From Pseudomonas abietaniphila (GTDB lineage Bacteria > Pseudomonadota > Gammaproteobacteria > Pseudomonadales > Pseudomonadaceae), in assembly GCF_900100795.1 (NCBI RefSeq), contig NZ_FNCO01000028.1, forward strand, positions 1-47,628: a DNA stretch of 47,628 bases. The letters are read 5' to 3'. Position numbers and translations under genes: made by a program. Below are positions 1 through 7,882 of the stretch, piece after piece. The notes below the pieces were generated by a model. It saw only the letters and a list, made by a program, of their open reading frames with translations. It was not told where the DNA came from and ran no database searches. Within the stretch, counting starts at the first letter, position 1. Every line of letters starts with the position of its first letter.

Positions 1-47
1 ATGCGCAGGTTTCCCGAAGCGTCCCATACCCGCATCCCATAAGCCAT
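1..47 (-). CDS. Tail-tip associated protein after J, N-terminal fragment
   Basis: Reading leftward from the ATG at 47, the open frame gives MAYGMRVWDASGNLR and runs off the window. It starts 4 bases after the stop of the J gene, with GGGGTG just upstream, so it is the next late gene. Proteins with this N-terminus commonly follow the J protein in Pseudomonas siphophages, but only 15 residues are visible and the function cannot be judged. Confidence 0.6.
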   Translation of the reverse strand, partial: MAYGMRVWDASGNLR

Positions 48-50
48 GAA

Positions 51-3000
51 TCACCCCAGATATCCAAGGCGAACACGCAGCACGCCATTCGCATCAAATA
101 CAGAAACGTTCTGCGCATTGATTACCAGCCGGCCCTGTCCTGGAATGACGCCGTTTATTTCCAGCGTGCCATCCTTGTTCAGGATCCATCCCTGCTGACC
201 GGCAATGTAATTCGTCGAGCTGATGTAGCTGCCGATCTTGGCGTTGGTGATGGTGCCATCCTGGATAAACGCCTGGTTTATGAAGACCTGACCGCCCTGA
301 ACAGCGAACGGCACGGAAATCGCGCCTCCGGCAATCGTGTTAACCACCGCAAACCGATCAGCCGATACCAGGAACTGGCTTTGCAGACCTGCAGGCCCGT
401 TCTCAACACCAAGGCCAATGCCGGCCGCCACATATTGCCCGTCCGCAGTGACCTGCATCTTTACCGACCATGATGTCGAAACCTTGCCGTTGATATCGAC
501 GATGGCTTGGGACTGCGTCTGTATGTCAGCGGTGTTGCCGTCAACCTTGACGCCAACCTGTTGCAACGCTGTGGCCGTGGCCTGCTTGTTGTCCGCCACA
601 ACCTGACGCAGATCACTGACCTGCGCGGAGTTCTCGCCGACAGTCGCGTTCAGCTGAGTGACCGTCTGCGCGATTGCCTGATTCTGCGTGGCTCTGACGG
701 TCGATTCGGTGACGATGCTCGCAGTACTGCTCCAGCCCTTCAGCGCATCCGCCAGTTCGCCCTCCCCGTTGTCATCCCGAGCGGATGCCCGCAACGCTTG
801 CAGGCTTGAGGCCTGCGCAGTGACAACGCCATCCAGCTCGGTGATGTCGGTCGTGTTCGTCGCAACCTGTTCAGCCAGGCCGTTTGCCGTTTCCAGCAGG
901 TCGCCCACATCCTCCCAGTACGCGGCATTCGGTGGCGGCGTGTTCAGCGGCACGTTTTGTTGCGCCTGGAAGATCCTGCCGTCCACGACGATCATCTGAC
1001 CTTTTGAGTAGGTCTGATCAGGGTCGTAGGCTTTCAGCCCGTCCAGCGCGTCTATCTGGTCCTGCAGGTCGTCGATCTTGTTGATCTTGTCCTGAAGCTC
1101 CTGACCAAGATCTGTGTCCTCGATCTGCCCTCTGATCATGTCTAGGATTGGGGCACCTTCCGAACTGCTCTGCCCCATCACGCCGATACCAGCCGGATAC
1201 CACGGCCCGATGTTTCCGGTCCTGTCGACCAGCCGCGCCCAGAAGAAGAACGTCACGCCCGCCAGCAGGCCCTGCATGTTGTACTCGGACTGCGGGTAGG
1301 CCAGGTCGCTGAGCTTCATCGCGGCCGAAAGATCAGTCGTCGGCCCGTACCAGATTTCCGTGCGCTGGGTGTCGTCCGCACCTGGTGGAAAAGTCCATTT
1401 CAGGTGAATGCCGAAGATCAGTGGCAGCGCGGTCAGCGAGGTTACCGCCGGTGGCAGGCCTTCTTTGCCGTTGAGCAGGGTGGACTCGCTGTAGCCCCAG
1501 ATCGAAGCAGCATTTAGCGAGTTGAGAGCCGCCACTCGCACCAGGTAGGTGCCAGCGTAAATACCGACGACTTCAATGCTTGCCGCATAAGTCCGGCCCG
1601 CATAAACCCAATCGTTGCTGTTTCGGCGCCACCACACATCGTAGGAAACAGCATTAGCCGGTGCATCCCACTCAACGCGCATCGTGGTGACCGCCGCGCC
1701 CTGCTCGATCGCGCTGAACGAGGAAAGCCGGATATTGGTTGGTGGTGGCTGTACTCCGGGCGGGATGACTGTTACCGGCAACTGGACGATCTGGGCGCCG
1801 TTATCGATGGCAGCGTATTTGCCCGCCACATGCTTCACCGCGGTGATGTCGTACTTCATGTCGGTGTCGCTGAAGTTCTCGGCGACTGACAGGACGCGGT
1901 AGGTCTGCGCGGCGAGGGTCAGGCTCTCGATCGCGAACACTGACTGGGCGACAGGGATAGCCGTCCACGACGTGCCTACCGTGACCACGCGATTTGCGTA
2001 GCCGGTTACGGTCTTTGTCTGAGCCACGCCGGTCGGCAGAATCACGGTCACGGAATCGCCGACGGCAACAATAGCGTCCGCATCTAAGGTGATTGTCCGC
2101 GCTGTTGCAGCCCTTATACGCCCACCAATCCGCCGCCCTGCCCGGTTAGCATCGGCAATGCGGATGATCTGGCCAGGACGCGCGATGGTGCCATCAAGAC
2201 CAGCCGAAAAGCTGACAGTCTCGTTTTCCAGCAGGTTGGTCAGCAGCGTGTAATGACCAAGGCGTTGAGCCTGGCCCTGCGAGGTGCACCCAAACGCCGA
2301 AAGCTCAGTCTGCTGCACGCCGTAACGCGCCAGCGCCTTTTGATCGCTGACGTACTCGACTTTCTTCTCATAGAAGTTGGTCGGGTCGTTCCAGCTTACC
2401 AGCGCTACCGAAAAGCGTGTGCTGCGCGCACTGCCGACGTAAGTGAACAGGCCATCGATAACGTTGGCATTAGTGTAGGTGTAGACCGGATCGGTTGGCA
2501 TATCGGCAGAGGCCACAACCGACCCAGCCGCCCAGTAAGCCATCCCGCGAAAAATGCTGGCTAGATCCTGTAGCACCTGGAGAGCATCGGCTCGGGTTTG
2601 CAGATACAAGTTGCAGGTGAATCGCGGCTCCAGACCGCCTTTTCCGTCGGCGACCATCTCGTCGCAATAGCCAGCGATCTGGTACAGGCCCCACTTGTCC
2701 ACTTGAGCCGCGGTGATCAGTTGGCCAAGGCCATACCGGTCGTTGAGGATCAGGTCGTAGTAAATCCAAGCCGGGTTATCGGTCCACGCCAGCTTGAACG
2801 TGCCGTCCCATGTGCCCACGTAGGCGCGTGTGTCCGGAAAGTAGTTGGACGGCACGCGGACAATGCGCAACTTGCAGTCGAACGCCCTGGATGGAATGCT
2901 GGAGAGCTGAGAAGCGTCGACAGTGATGCCGACCATTGCGGTGTACGGGTAGCGCAGCTTTGCGTCGATGATCTCGGTGTAAGACGAGATGTTGGTCGTG

Positions 3001-3617
3001 CTCTGGATGTTCGATGTGGTCGAGTCAGGCGTCAGTCGGCGGACGCGCACGCGCCAGCCCGTTGTGGACGCCGGCAGATCGATACGGTGGCTGCGTTCAT
3101 AAGTTTTGGTGGTCTTGCCGTTGAACGACGTATTGATGACCTCAACATAAGGCCCGGTATCGGTGGCGATATCGATCGCATAAGCGACCTGAAAACCATT
3201 GATATTGCCCTTGTCATCGGTGTAGGCCAGATACGGAACGGACAGGCGAACGCGGACGGCCGACAACTCGGTATTGCTCATCGTCTGCACCCATGGCGCC
3301 GAAAACTTCAACTCGACGCCCACACCGGTTTCGCTTTCAACCGAGGGGAAGCCTGGGAGGTAGTCCTGATCAGCTTCGCCAGTGCGGGTGCCCACGGTCA
3401 CGCCGGTGAAGTTCAAGCTGCCGTCGGCATTGGCCAAAGGCGTGTTGTTCAGGAAAATCGACTGGTTGCCGTTGGCCAAGCCGAGAATCGGACCCTCGCT
3501 GATCGCGTCCAGGACTTTTGCATAGGCGATGCTGATCAGGCTGTCTGGCGTCTCGGTTGCTGATTTCTGGCTATCCCCGCCACCTTTCGAGCCGCCGATC
3601 TCTTGGAACGAACCCAT
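51..3617 (-). CDS. J: Tail tip attachment (host specificity) protein J
   Basis: Predicted 1188-residue central tail fibre protein of the lambda gpJ type, which forms the tail tip and contacts the host receptor. The N-terminal part carries the usual SLISIAYAKVLDAISEGPI and LANGNQSIFLNNTPL motifs. Fibronectin-like segments follow in the middle, then a coiled-coil/heptad stretch and a beta-rich C-terminus. I chose ATG 3617 (MGSFQEIGGSKGGG) because GGAGA lies about 7 bases upstream. The in-frame ATG at 3635 sits in the terminator U-tract without its own SD. It is the last complete gene of the tail operon here and lies after I and a lipoprotein cargo gene. The size fits gpJ (about 1130 residues in lambda). 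Confidence 0.95.
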   Translation of the reverse strand: MGSFQEIGGSKGGGDSQKSATETPDSLISIAYAKVLDAISEGPILGLANGNQSIFLNNTPLANADGSLNFTGVTVGTRTGEADQDYLPGFPSVESETGVGVELKFSAPWVQTMSNTELSAVRVRLSVPYLAYTDDKGNINGFQVAYAIDIATDTGPYVEVINTSFNGKTTKTYERSHRIDLPASTTGWRVRVRRLTPDSTTSNIQSTTNISSYTEIIDAKLRYPYTAMVGITVDASQLSSIPSRAFDCKLRIVRVPSNYFPDTRAYVGTWDGTFKLAWTDNPAWIYYDLILNDRYGLGQLITAAQVDKWGLYQIAGYCDEMVADGKGGLEPRFTCNLYLQTRADALQVLQDLASIFRGMAYWAAGSVVASADMPTDPVYTYTNANVIDGLFTYVGSARSTRFSVALVSWNDPTNFYEKKVEYVSDQKALARYGVQQTELSAFGCTSQGQAQRLGHYTLLTNLLENETVSFSAGLDGTIARPGQIIRIADANRAGRRIGGRIRAATARTITLDADAIVAVGDSVTVILPTGVAQTKTVTGYANRVVTVGTSWTAIPVAQSVFAIESLTLAAQTYRVLSVAENFSDTDMKYDITAVKHVAGKYAAIDNGAQIVQLPVTVIPPGVQPPPTNIRLSSFSAIEQGAAVTTMRVEWDAPANAVSYDVWWRRNSNDWVYAGRTYAASIEVVGIYAGTYLVRVAALNSLNAASIWGYSESTLLNGKEGLPPAVTSLTALPLIFGIHLKWTFPPGADDTQRTEIWYGPTTDLSAAMKLSDLAYPQSEYNMQGLLAGVTFFFWARLVDRTGNIGPWYPAGIGVMGQSSSEGAPILDMIRGQIEDTDLGQELQDKINKIDDLQDQIDALDGLKAYDPDQTYSKGQMIVVDGRIFQAQQNVPLNTPPPNAAYWEDVGDLLETANGLAEQVATNTTDITELDGVVTAQASSLQALRASARDDNGEGELADALKGWSSTASIVTESTVRATQNQAIAQTVTQLNATVGENSAQVSDLRQVVADNKQATATALQQVGVKVDGNTADIQTQSQAIVDINGKVSTSWSVKMQVTADGQYVAAGIGLGVENGPAGLQSQFLVSADRFAVVNTIAGGAISVPFAVQGGQVFINQAFIQDGTITNAKIGSYISSTNYIAGQQGWILNKDGTLEINGVIPGQGRLVINAQNVSVFDANGVLRVRLGYLG

Positions 3618-3635
3618 GCACTTTTCTCCGGGCAT

Positions 3636-3666
3636 AAAAAAACCCGCCGGAGCGGGTTCGTTTTTT
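3636..3666 (-). terminator. Intrinsic terminator, possibly bidirectional
   Basis: Stem AACCCGC (3641-3647) and GCGGGTT (3652-3658) with a 4-base loop. On the minus strand it is followed by a run of T (3636-3642 read as A on plus), and on the plus strand by six T (3661-3666). It closes the lipoprotein gene (stop at 3665) and abuts the J ribosome binding site. Confidence 0.85.
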
Positions 3667-4069
3667 AGTAGCTGGTTGGACTCAGGTAATAACCGCCAGA
3701 GTCCAGTGAAATTCGACGCCGAGCTGTTTCACCTGCTTTGATTTCGAGTTCAGACTCTTTTAGAGCTCCACCTCCGCAGGCAGAACTGGCTCTTAGCCCC
3801 AGTATGTGTTTGCCGGGAGCGATGCTGAATGTCGCAACTTCGCCGGACGCAAATTCGGCGGCAAGGTCGTTATCAACGTAAAGCCTATAGTTGCAACCTG
3901 ACCCAAACATCCCGGAATCACGGGTCACGACTAGAGTTGAGCCGCCTTGACTCTTCAAGGAGTGCAGCCTGCTTGGAGGAACTGGGTCACCTTGGCCTGG
4001 TGTTATTGGAGAGGTGGAGCATGCGGACAGCATGCCAATGAAGAAAACGGTCAATCCTAGACGCTTCAT
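3665..4069 (-). CDS. Outer-membrane lipoprotein, lysogenic-conversion candidate
   Basis: Predicted 134-residue lipoprotein. It has a short basic start (MKR), a hydrophobic h-region and a clear lipobox LSAC with Cys17. The residue after Cys is Ser, so outer-membrane sorting is expected. The mature part is a small beta-type domain (YRLYVDNDLAAEF, SIAPGKHIL, ESELEIKAGE) resembling DUF2846-like lipoproteins; that resemblance is from memory. It lies between I and J, is not part of the lambda tail set, and is followed by its own terminator, which is the layout of a moron. By analogy with Cor-type lipoproteins it could block receptor use by other phages; this role is inferred. Confidence 0.75.
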   Translation of the reverse strand: MKRLGLTVFFIGMLSACSTSPITPGQGDPVPPSRLHSLKSQGGSTLVVTRDSGMFGSGCNYRLYVDNDLAAEFASGEVATFSIAPGKHILGLRASSACGGGALKESELEIKAGETARRRISLDSGGYYLSPTSY

Positions 4070-4113
4070 AGGGGCACCTTTGGCTTTTTAGACCGCGATC
4101 CTATCACTGTGGA

Positions 4114-4752
4114 TCAGGACTGGTCTTCTGCGTAGATTCCAGCGCTGACGACCGCGCTACCCACGATCATTCGCCCGTATCCCAACGGGACTGGATTCCC
4201 TTGAGCTTGGGTATTGACCGGACCATTGAAGCCGTAGCTGGGCTTGTTGTCGGCTTGATCCTCAGAGCCCAAACCTTTGGGGGTGCCAGCAATCATTTGG
4301 GCGACACCACCCAGCGCTAACGAAATACCGACAGCCCCAACTACGCCCCATACCCCGCCGCCAAACAGGCTTGCTGAGGCGCCAGACGCGGCACCGGCCG
4401 TGAAATAGCTCGCCACAGCGATCAGCACCACGCCGACTACTGTTTGCAGAGTTCCAGCGCGCTTACTGCCTTGAATCACCGGCGCAATACGGATCTCGGC
4501 GCGGCCCGGTGGATCGCCGAGTTCATCCTTGCTGATGTTGCGCTTTCCATGGAACACAGCGAAGGCCATGCCTTTGTCCTTCGATTCAGCCATGAACTGG
4601 TCGAAGCCGGGAAAAAGGATGCCCAATGCCCGGCAGGCCTCGGCAACGCTATTCACTGCCAAGGTGTGCACGCGTCCGAACCGAGCGCCGAGCGCGCCAT
4701 AGAGCCGAATGGTGCGCAGGCGCTCATTGGGTGCGTAGTTGATCGAGGTCAT
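4114..4752 (-). CDS. I: Tail assembly protein I
   Basis: Predicted 212-residue protein like lambda gpI, needed for assembly of the tail tip. The N-terminal half (RLRTIRLYGALGARFG) looks like a beta-grasp fold. A Gly/Ala-rich hydrophobic middle (residues about 105-150) follows, and the C-terminus has the family-typical NPVPLGYGRMIVGSAVVSAGI. ATG 4752 has GGAGA about 5 bases upstream. In lambda K, I and J are contiguous. Here unrelated genes separate both K from I and I from J. Confidence 0.88.
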   Translation of the reverse strand: MTSINYAPNERLRTIRLYGALGARFGRVHTLAVNSVAEACRALGILFPGFDQFMAESKDKGMAFAVFHGKRNISKDELGDPPGRAEIRIAPVIQGSKRAGTLQTVVGVVLIAVASYFTAGAASGASASLFGGGVWGVVGAVGISLALGGVAQMIAGTPKGLGSEDQADNKPSYGFNGPVNTQAQGNPVPLGYGRMIVGSAVVSAGIYAEDQS

Positions 4753-4768
4753 GGGTTTCTCCGGGCAT

Positions 4769-4791
4769 AAAAAACCCGGCGCGGGGCCGGG
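4769..4791 (-). terminator. Intrinsic terminator upstream of I
   Basis: Stem CCCGGC (4775-4780) and GCCGGG (4786-4791), loop of 5, followed on the minus strand by six T (4769-4774). It lies after the unknown gene 4811-5296 and directly before the SD of I. The junction TCTCCGGGCATAAAAAA is nearly identical to the terminator/SD junction before J. Confidence 0.85.
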
Positions 4792-4810
4792 CTTGTTTTG
4801 AAATTAGCGG

Positions 4811-5296
4811 CTACTCAGGCAGTTTGAGTGAAAGGGCGTCAAACAGCCTGGCTGCTATGAGTTCCACAACAGCATGGAATTGCCCATCGCTTATGCTTTT
4901 TGAAACGTCTACGTCTTGATCACGACGGGCACCTTTGACGGTCACGATAATCCGATCAGCAGCAGCTTTCATGCTTATATTTTGAAAGTAGAAGGCCTTT
5001 GAAAGGTCGTCCGGCCCCTCCTCCAAAGTCATGCGAATGGTGAAGTCGTATTGTAGATCATTACCTTTGAACTCCATCGGGTGCACGCGTTTGAACACAC
5101 CTCCTTCTAACAGTCCGATGTCGACGTAGCCTGAGACAGAACCCTCTGCGTTTTTCCACGTCTTGGATGGCAACTCGAGCGCAGTGCCAAGGTCATGAAG
5201 TAACTGGTATGCAGCTTTTTGAAGATGATCCCAATACTCGTTTTGCTCTCGGCGATATTCTGCATATCTGGCCGATATTTCGCTGTACTTCAGCAT
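4811..5296 (-). CDS. Hypothetical protein (cargo gene between K and I)
   Basis: 161-residue soluble protein that I do not recognise. The N-terminus (MLKYSEISARYAEYRREQNEYW) looks helical and charged. The rest alternates acidic and hydrophobic segments with no metal or nucleotide motif. ATG 5296 is chosen because GAAGGAG lies 8 bases upstream; the ATG at 5314 has none. It interrupts the conserved K-I order, is followed by a terminator, and is more AT-rich by eye than the tail genes, all of which suggest an acquired moron. Function unknown. Confidence 0.65.
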   Translation of the reverse strand: MLKYSEISARYAEYRREQNEYWDHLQKAAYQLLHDLGTALELPSKTWKNAEGSVSGYVDIGLLEGGVFKRVHPMEFKGNDLQYDFTIRMTLEEGPDDLSKAFYFQNISMKAAADRIIVTVKGARRDQDVDVSKSISDGQFHAVVELIAARLFDALSLKLPE

Positions 5297-5380
5297 CTGT
5301 ACGCTCCTTCGCATGAATGAGCCATCATCCTAGCATCACAAGAAGCTCAAGCTGTACGAATCCTCAGTAACAGCGACGCG

Positions 5381-5407
5381 TGGAGGCGTTGTAGGGTTGC
5401 GCCTCCA
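5381..5407. repeat. Perfect 8-bp inverted repeat in the divergent gap
   Basis: TGGAGGCG (5381-5388) and CGCCTCCA (5400-5407) with an 11-base spacer. The repeat lies in the gap between the divergent genes 4811-5296 (minus) and 5473-6051 (plus). No T-run follows, so an operator or mRNA leader hairpin is more likely than a terminator. Confidence 0.5.
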
Positions 5408-5472
5408 ACGAATCGCCTCGGTCCGTTGCCTGCAAGCCCATGGACCGGGGTAATGTGACCTAGGAGGTCGAT

Positions 5473-6051
5473 GTGATCGAAAAAACCTTGGCGACAGCCA
5501 TCACAAAAGAGGTCGATTCATCTAGCTATGCAATTTGGCCTTTTAGAACAGCTGAGGTCTCAGTCAATGGCGACAGGAACAACGGCGGCATTGATCTCGT
5601 CGCAAACCCTGAGCTAATTGACGTCATCCATGAGGCCACGGACGAGAACGGCCTTAGGGACCTGCTTATCGCAATGAATAAACCTGACGGCTCGTTCATG
5701 ACGCTGGGATGCATTGCGGGCGACATAGAAGGCGCGTATCACACATATCTGGAATTCACACCCCGTGACCCTGCTGTCGCTCGGGATGAAGCATCGATTT
5801 TGGGCATTTATGATCAGTGGGTTGGTTGGACGAGTGAACACTGCTCGCCTCATCCGGGGTTGGCGGATGCACTTCTTCATAATGTGGCATGGACATATCG
5901 GGAATTCGCCTTCCGAGGAAAAGAGCCGCAATATCTGATAACGACTTACCAGCGTGCTCAATCAGCTCAGGACCATCGATCGCTTGTTTCATGGCTTCAT
6001 AATTTCCTATGCAGCGTCGATCCGATCAATCCAGCAAAAGATCTCGCATAG
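5473..6051 (+). CDS. Hypothetical protein on the opposite strand (cargo gene)
   Basis: 192-residue protein starting at GTG 5473 with AGGAGGT 5 bases upstream; the ATG at 5471 is immediately closed by TGA. It is oriented against the whole late operon and so must have its own promoter in 5300-5470. The sequence is acidic, with several Trp and His residues and no signal peptide. A segment SILGIYDQWVGWTSEHCSPHP is distinctive but not one I recognise. Opposite orientation inside a tail operon is typical of genes expressed from the prophage. Function unknown. Confidence 0.65.
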   Translation: MIEKTLATAITKEVDSSSYAIWPFRTAEVSVNGDRNNGGIDLVANPELIDVIHEATDENGLRDLLIAMNKPDGSFMTLGCIAGDIEGAYHTYLEFTPRDPAVARDEASILGIYDQWVGWTSEHCSPHPGLADALLHNVAWTYREFAFRGKEPQYLITTYQRAQSAQDHRSLVSWLHNFLCSVDPINPAKDLA

Positions 6052-6066
6052 CTGGATGTCAGACGC

Positions 6067-6843
6067 TCACTGTTTCGCGTCTTTGTGCCTGAGGATCAGG
6101 CGTGTGGATTCAGCCCAGAAGGCGCCGTAGATGTCGCGGCGCCCATCTCGGCCATACAGGTGGTGGAGAAGCGACCCCGGCGCTGGGTAATGCTCGGGCT
6201 CGGTCTTTAGGATGCCGTCGGCCAGATAGATGCCCGCGTGATTCGGGACCGGCGCTCGTACCTGCATGATGATCACGTCGCCCTGCTGCAGGTCATTCAC
6301 AGGCGAAAACCCCGCATCGGCGTAGTTCTCCATGTACAGGTTCCCGCCGTTGCTCCACCAGTCATCCTCACGCCCGTACTGCTTGAGCGCGATGCCAAGC
6401 TCGCGCTGGTAGTAGTCGACAATCATCTGATAGCAGTCGAGCGAGCCATGATGGAACGACCTACCAATCAAAGGCGCCTGGTAACCTGTGGGAGCGAAAC
6501 TGAACAACTCCCCGGCCGTGACAGCACCATCGTCGCCCTTGCGCACTTCGATGATGTGCCATGGCAAGCCACTGGCTTCGCACGCTACCCGGTCTGCTTC
6601 GCTGGGTTGCGGCGAGTAGTCCGGATGACTGTGCACAACCGCCAAAACCGTGCCGCGATCTTCGGCGGCGGCATACTCTGCGGGAGCGAGCCGAAAGTGC
6701 TCACCGGGAGTTGTGGCCACGTTCGTGCACGGCACGTAAACCTGCGCTCGCCCTTCTCTGATGATCAGCCCGCAAGCCTCAGCCGGATAGCACTGAATCG
6801 CCTGCTGCTGGATCTGATCAAGCGATGATTTTGTAATCTTCAT
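6067..6843 (-). CDS. K: Tail tip assembly protein K (JAMM peptidase and NlpC/P60)
   Basis: 258 residues with two domains. Residues 1-105 are a Mov34/JAMM-type metallopeptidase with Glu22 and the H71-S-H73...S81...D84 signature. Residues 130-258 are NlpC/P60-like with Cys137 (LDCYQM) and His202 (PNHAGIYL). Lambda gpK has the same architecture and acts in tail tip assembly. ATG 6843 overlaps the L stop as ATGA and has GGGAGG upstream. A longer open frame extending leftward inside L is not expected to be used. Confidence 0.92.
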   Translation of the reverse strand: MKITKSSLDQIQQQAIQCYPAEACGLIIREGRAQVYVPCTNVATTPGEHFRLAPAEYAAAEDRGTVLAVVHSHPDYSPQPSEADRVACEASGLPWHIIEVRKGDDGAVTAGELFSFAPTGYQAPLIGRSFHHGSLDCYQMIVDYYQRELGIALKQYGREDDWWSNGGNLYMENYADAGFSPVNDLQQGDVIIMQVRAPVPNHAGIYLADGILKTEPEHYPAPGSLLHHLYGRDGRRDIYGAFWAESTRLILRHKDAKQ

Positions 6844-7538
6844 CCGATCCTCCCAGCCGACGGGAACGAACCAAAGCGCAGTTGCCCGTTCTGGCCGAAC
6901 CGAAATTTGCAGCCTTTTAGCGTCCCACTGCACATATCGCTGGCCGCGTCGGTGGTGATAATGTCGTCTTCGGTGGCCACCGGCCCGCCGGTGTAGCCAC
7001 AATAAGGCCCGCGGTAACCACCAATCGACAACCACTGGCAGCAATTGGCGACGATCTGACGCGCCGGCAGCTGCTTGTTATTGAGGTTGATCGGCGATGC
7101 CAGGGAGAACTCAACTTTCGTTTTGTCCTCGCCCAGTTTCTGTTCGATGTACCAAACGTCAGGCGAAAACTCTTCGTCCGGATCCGCTTCGGCATTGCCG
7201 CTCGGGAAGTTCACCGCATCGAGGTAGCGGCCCAAGGTCCGACGTCGTGTCAGCTTCGCTCCGACCAAGTCCTCGAACCCAAGACACAGCGCGCTTATGA
7301 AACCGGTGACGTTGCCAACCAGCAACGATGGGTTTGGCTGCTGGGCGTCTGCTGTGATCTCAAAGCCTGTCGCTTGGATTGGCCAAGGCGAGTACTCCAA
7401 GCCCTGCCACCAGATCGATCCAAGTTTGCTGTAGCCATGGAACCGATAAAGCTCAGCGCCAACCGATGTGGCATCAAGCTCGAAAAGCTCCACGCGCTCT
7501 CCCGGCTCCAGCGTCTGGATGTCGGCATTAATGCCCAT
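6840..7538 (-). CDS. L: Tail tip protein L, Fe-S type
   Basis: 232-residue homologue of lambda gpL, part of the tail tip complex. The C-terminal third holds cysteines at about 166/167, 180, 203 and 210. Their spacing fits the iron-sulfur cluster ligands known for gpL, and SIGGYRGPYCGY is family-typical. The start at ATG 7538 has GAGGT upstream. The gene is translationally coupled to K by ATGA. Confidence 0.92.
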   Translation of the reverse strand: MGINADIQTLEPGERVELFELDATSVGAELYRFHGYSKLGSIWWQGLEYSPWPIQATGFEITADAQQPNPSLLVGNVTGFISALCLGFEDLVGAKLTRRRTLGRYLDAVNFPSGNAEADPDEEFSPDVWYIEQKLGEDKTKVEFSLASPINLNNKQLPARQIVANCCQWLSIGGYRGPYCGYTGGPVATEDDIITTDAASDMCSGTLKGCKFRFGQNGQLRFGSFPSAGRIG

Positions 7539-7546
7539 GGGTTACC

Positions 7547-7882
7547 TCAGGGTTGGAATGACTGGTCGAAGGTGGCTGAGACAGCCCATTGGCCGCCGCC
7601 CAAGTCGGTGGCGGTGTACTCAGTGCAGCGAAAGAGCGCCTGCTCGCCGAACGGGGGCTTCCAGCTGAACGACTGGTAGCCCTTCCTTGCTCTCAGGAAC
7701 GCCATGATCTGATCGGCCCGCGCCTTGCTGCTGGTGAACGTCAGCGGCCACGACTGGGACTCGTTGTTTATCCCGTCCGCGACCACCTGCTCGTATCCAT
7801 CGCCAAACCTTGCCGACTTAGTTCGGTTGGAATATTTGCCGGTCGGTTTGGCATCCGGCGTCCAGGTGAATGTTTCAGCCAT
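7547..7882 (-). CDS. M: Minor tail protein M
   Basis: 111-residue protein like lambda gpM of the tail tip. It has the typical N-terminal ETFTWTP and the C-terminal WAVSATFDQSFQP. Two adjacent ATGs exist (7885 and 7882). GGGAGG is only 2 bases from the first and 5 from the second, so MAETF at 7882 is preferred. It overlaps the stop of the tape measure gene. Confidence 0.9.
   Translation of the reverse strand: MAETFTWTPDAKPTGKYSNRTKSARFGDGYEQVVADGINNESQSWPLTFTSSKARADQIMAFLRARKGYQSFSWKPPFGEQALFRCTEYTATDLGGGQWAVSATFDQSFQP

Noticed and set aside
2598..3563. 321-codon plus-strand open frame opposite J
   Set aside because: Antisense shadow of the J gene; no SD and no recognisable domain.
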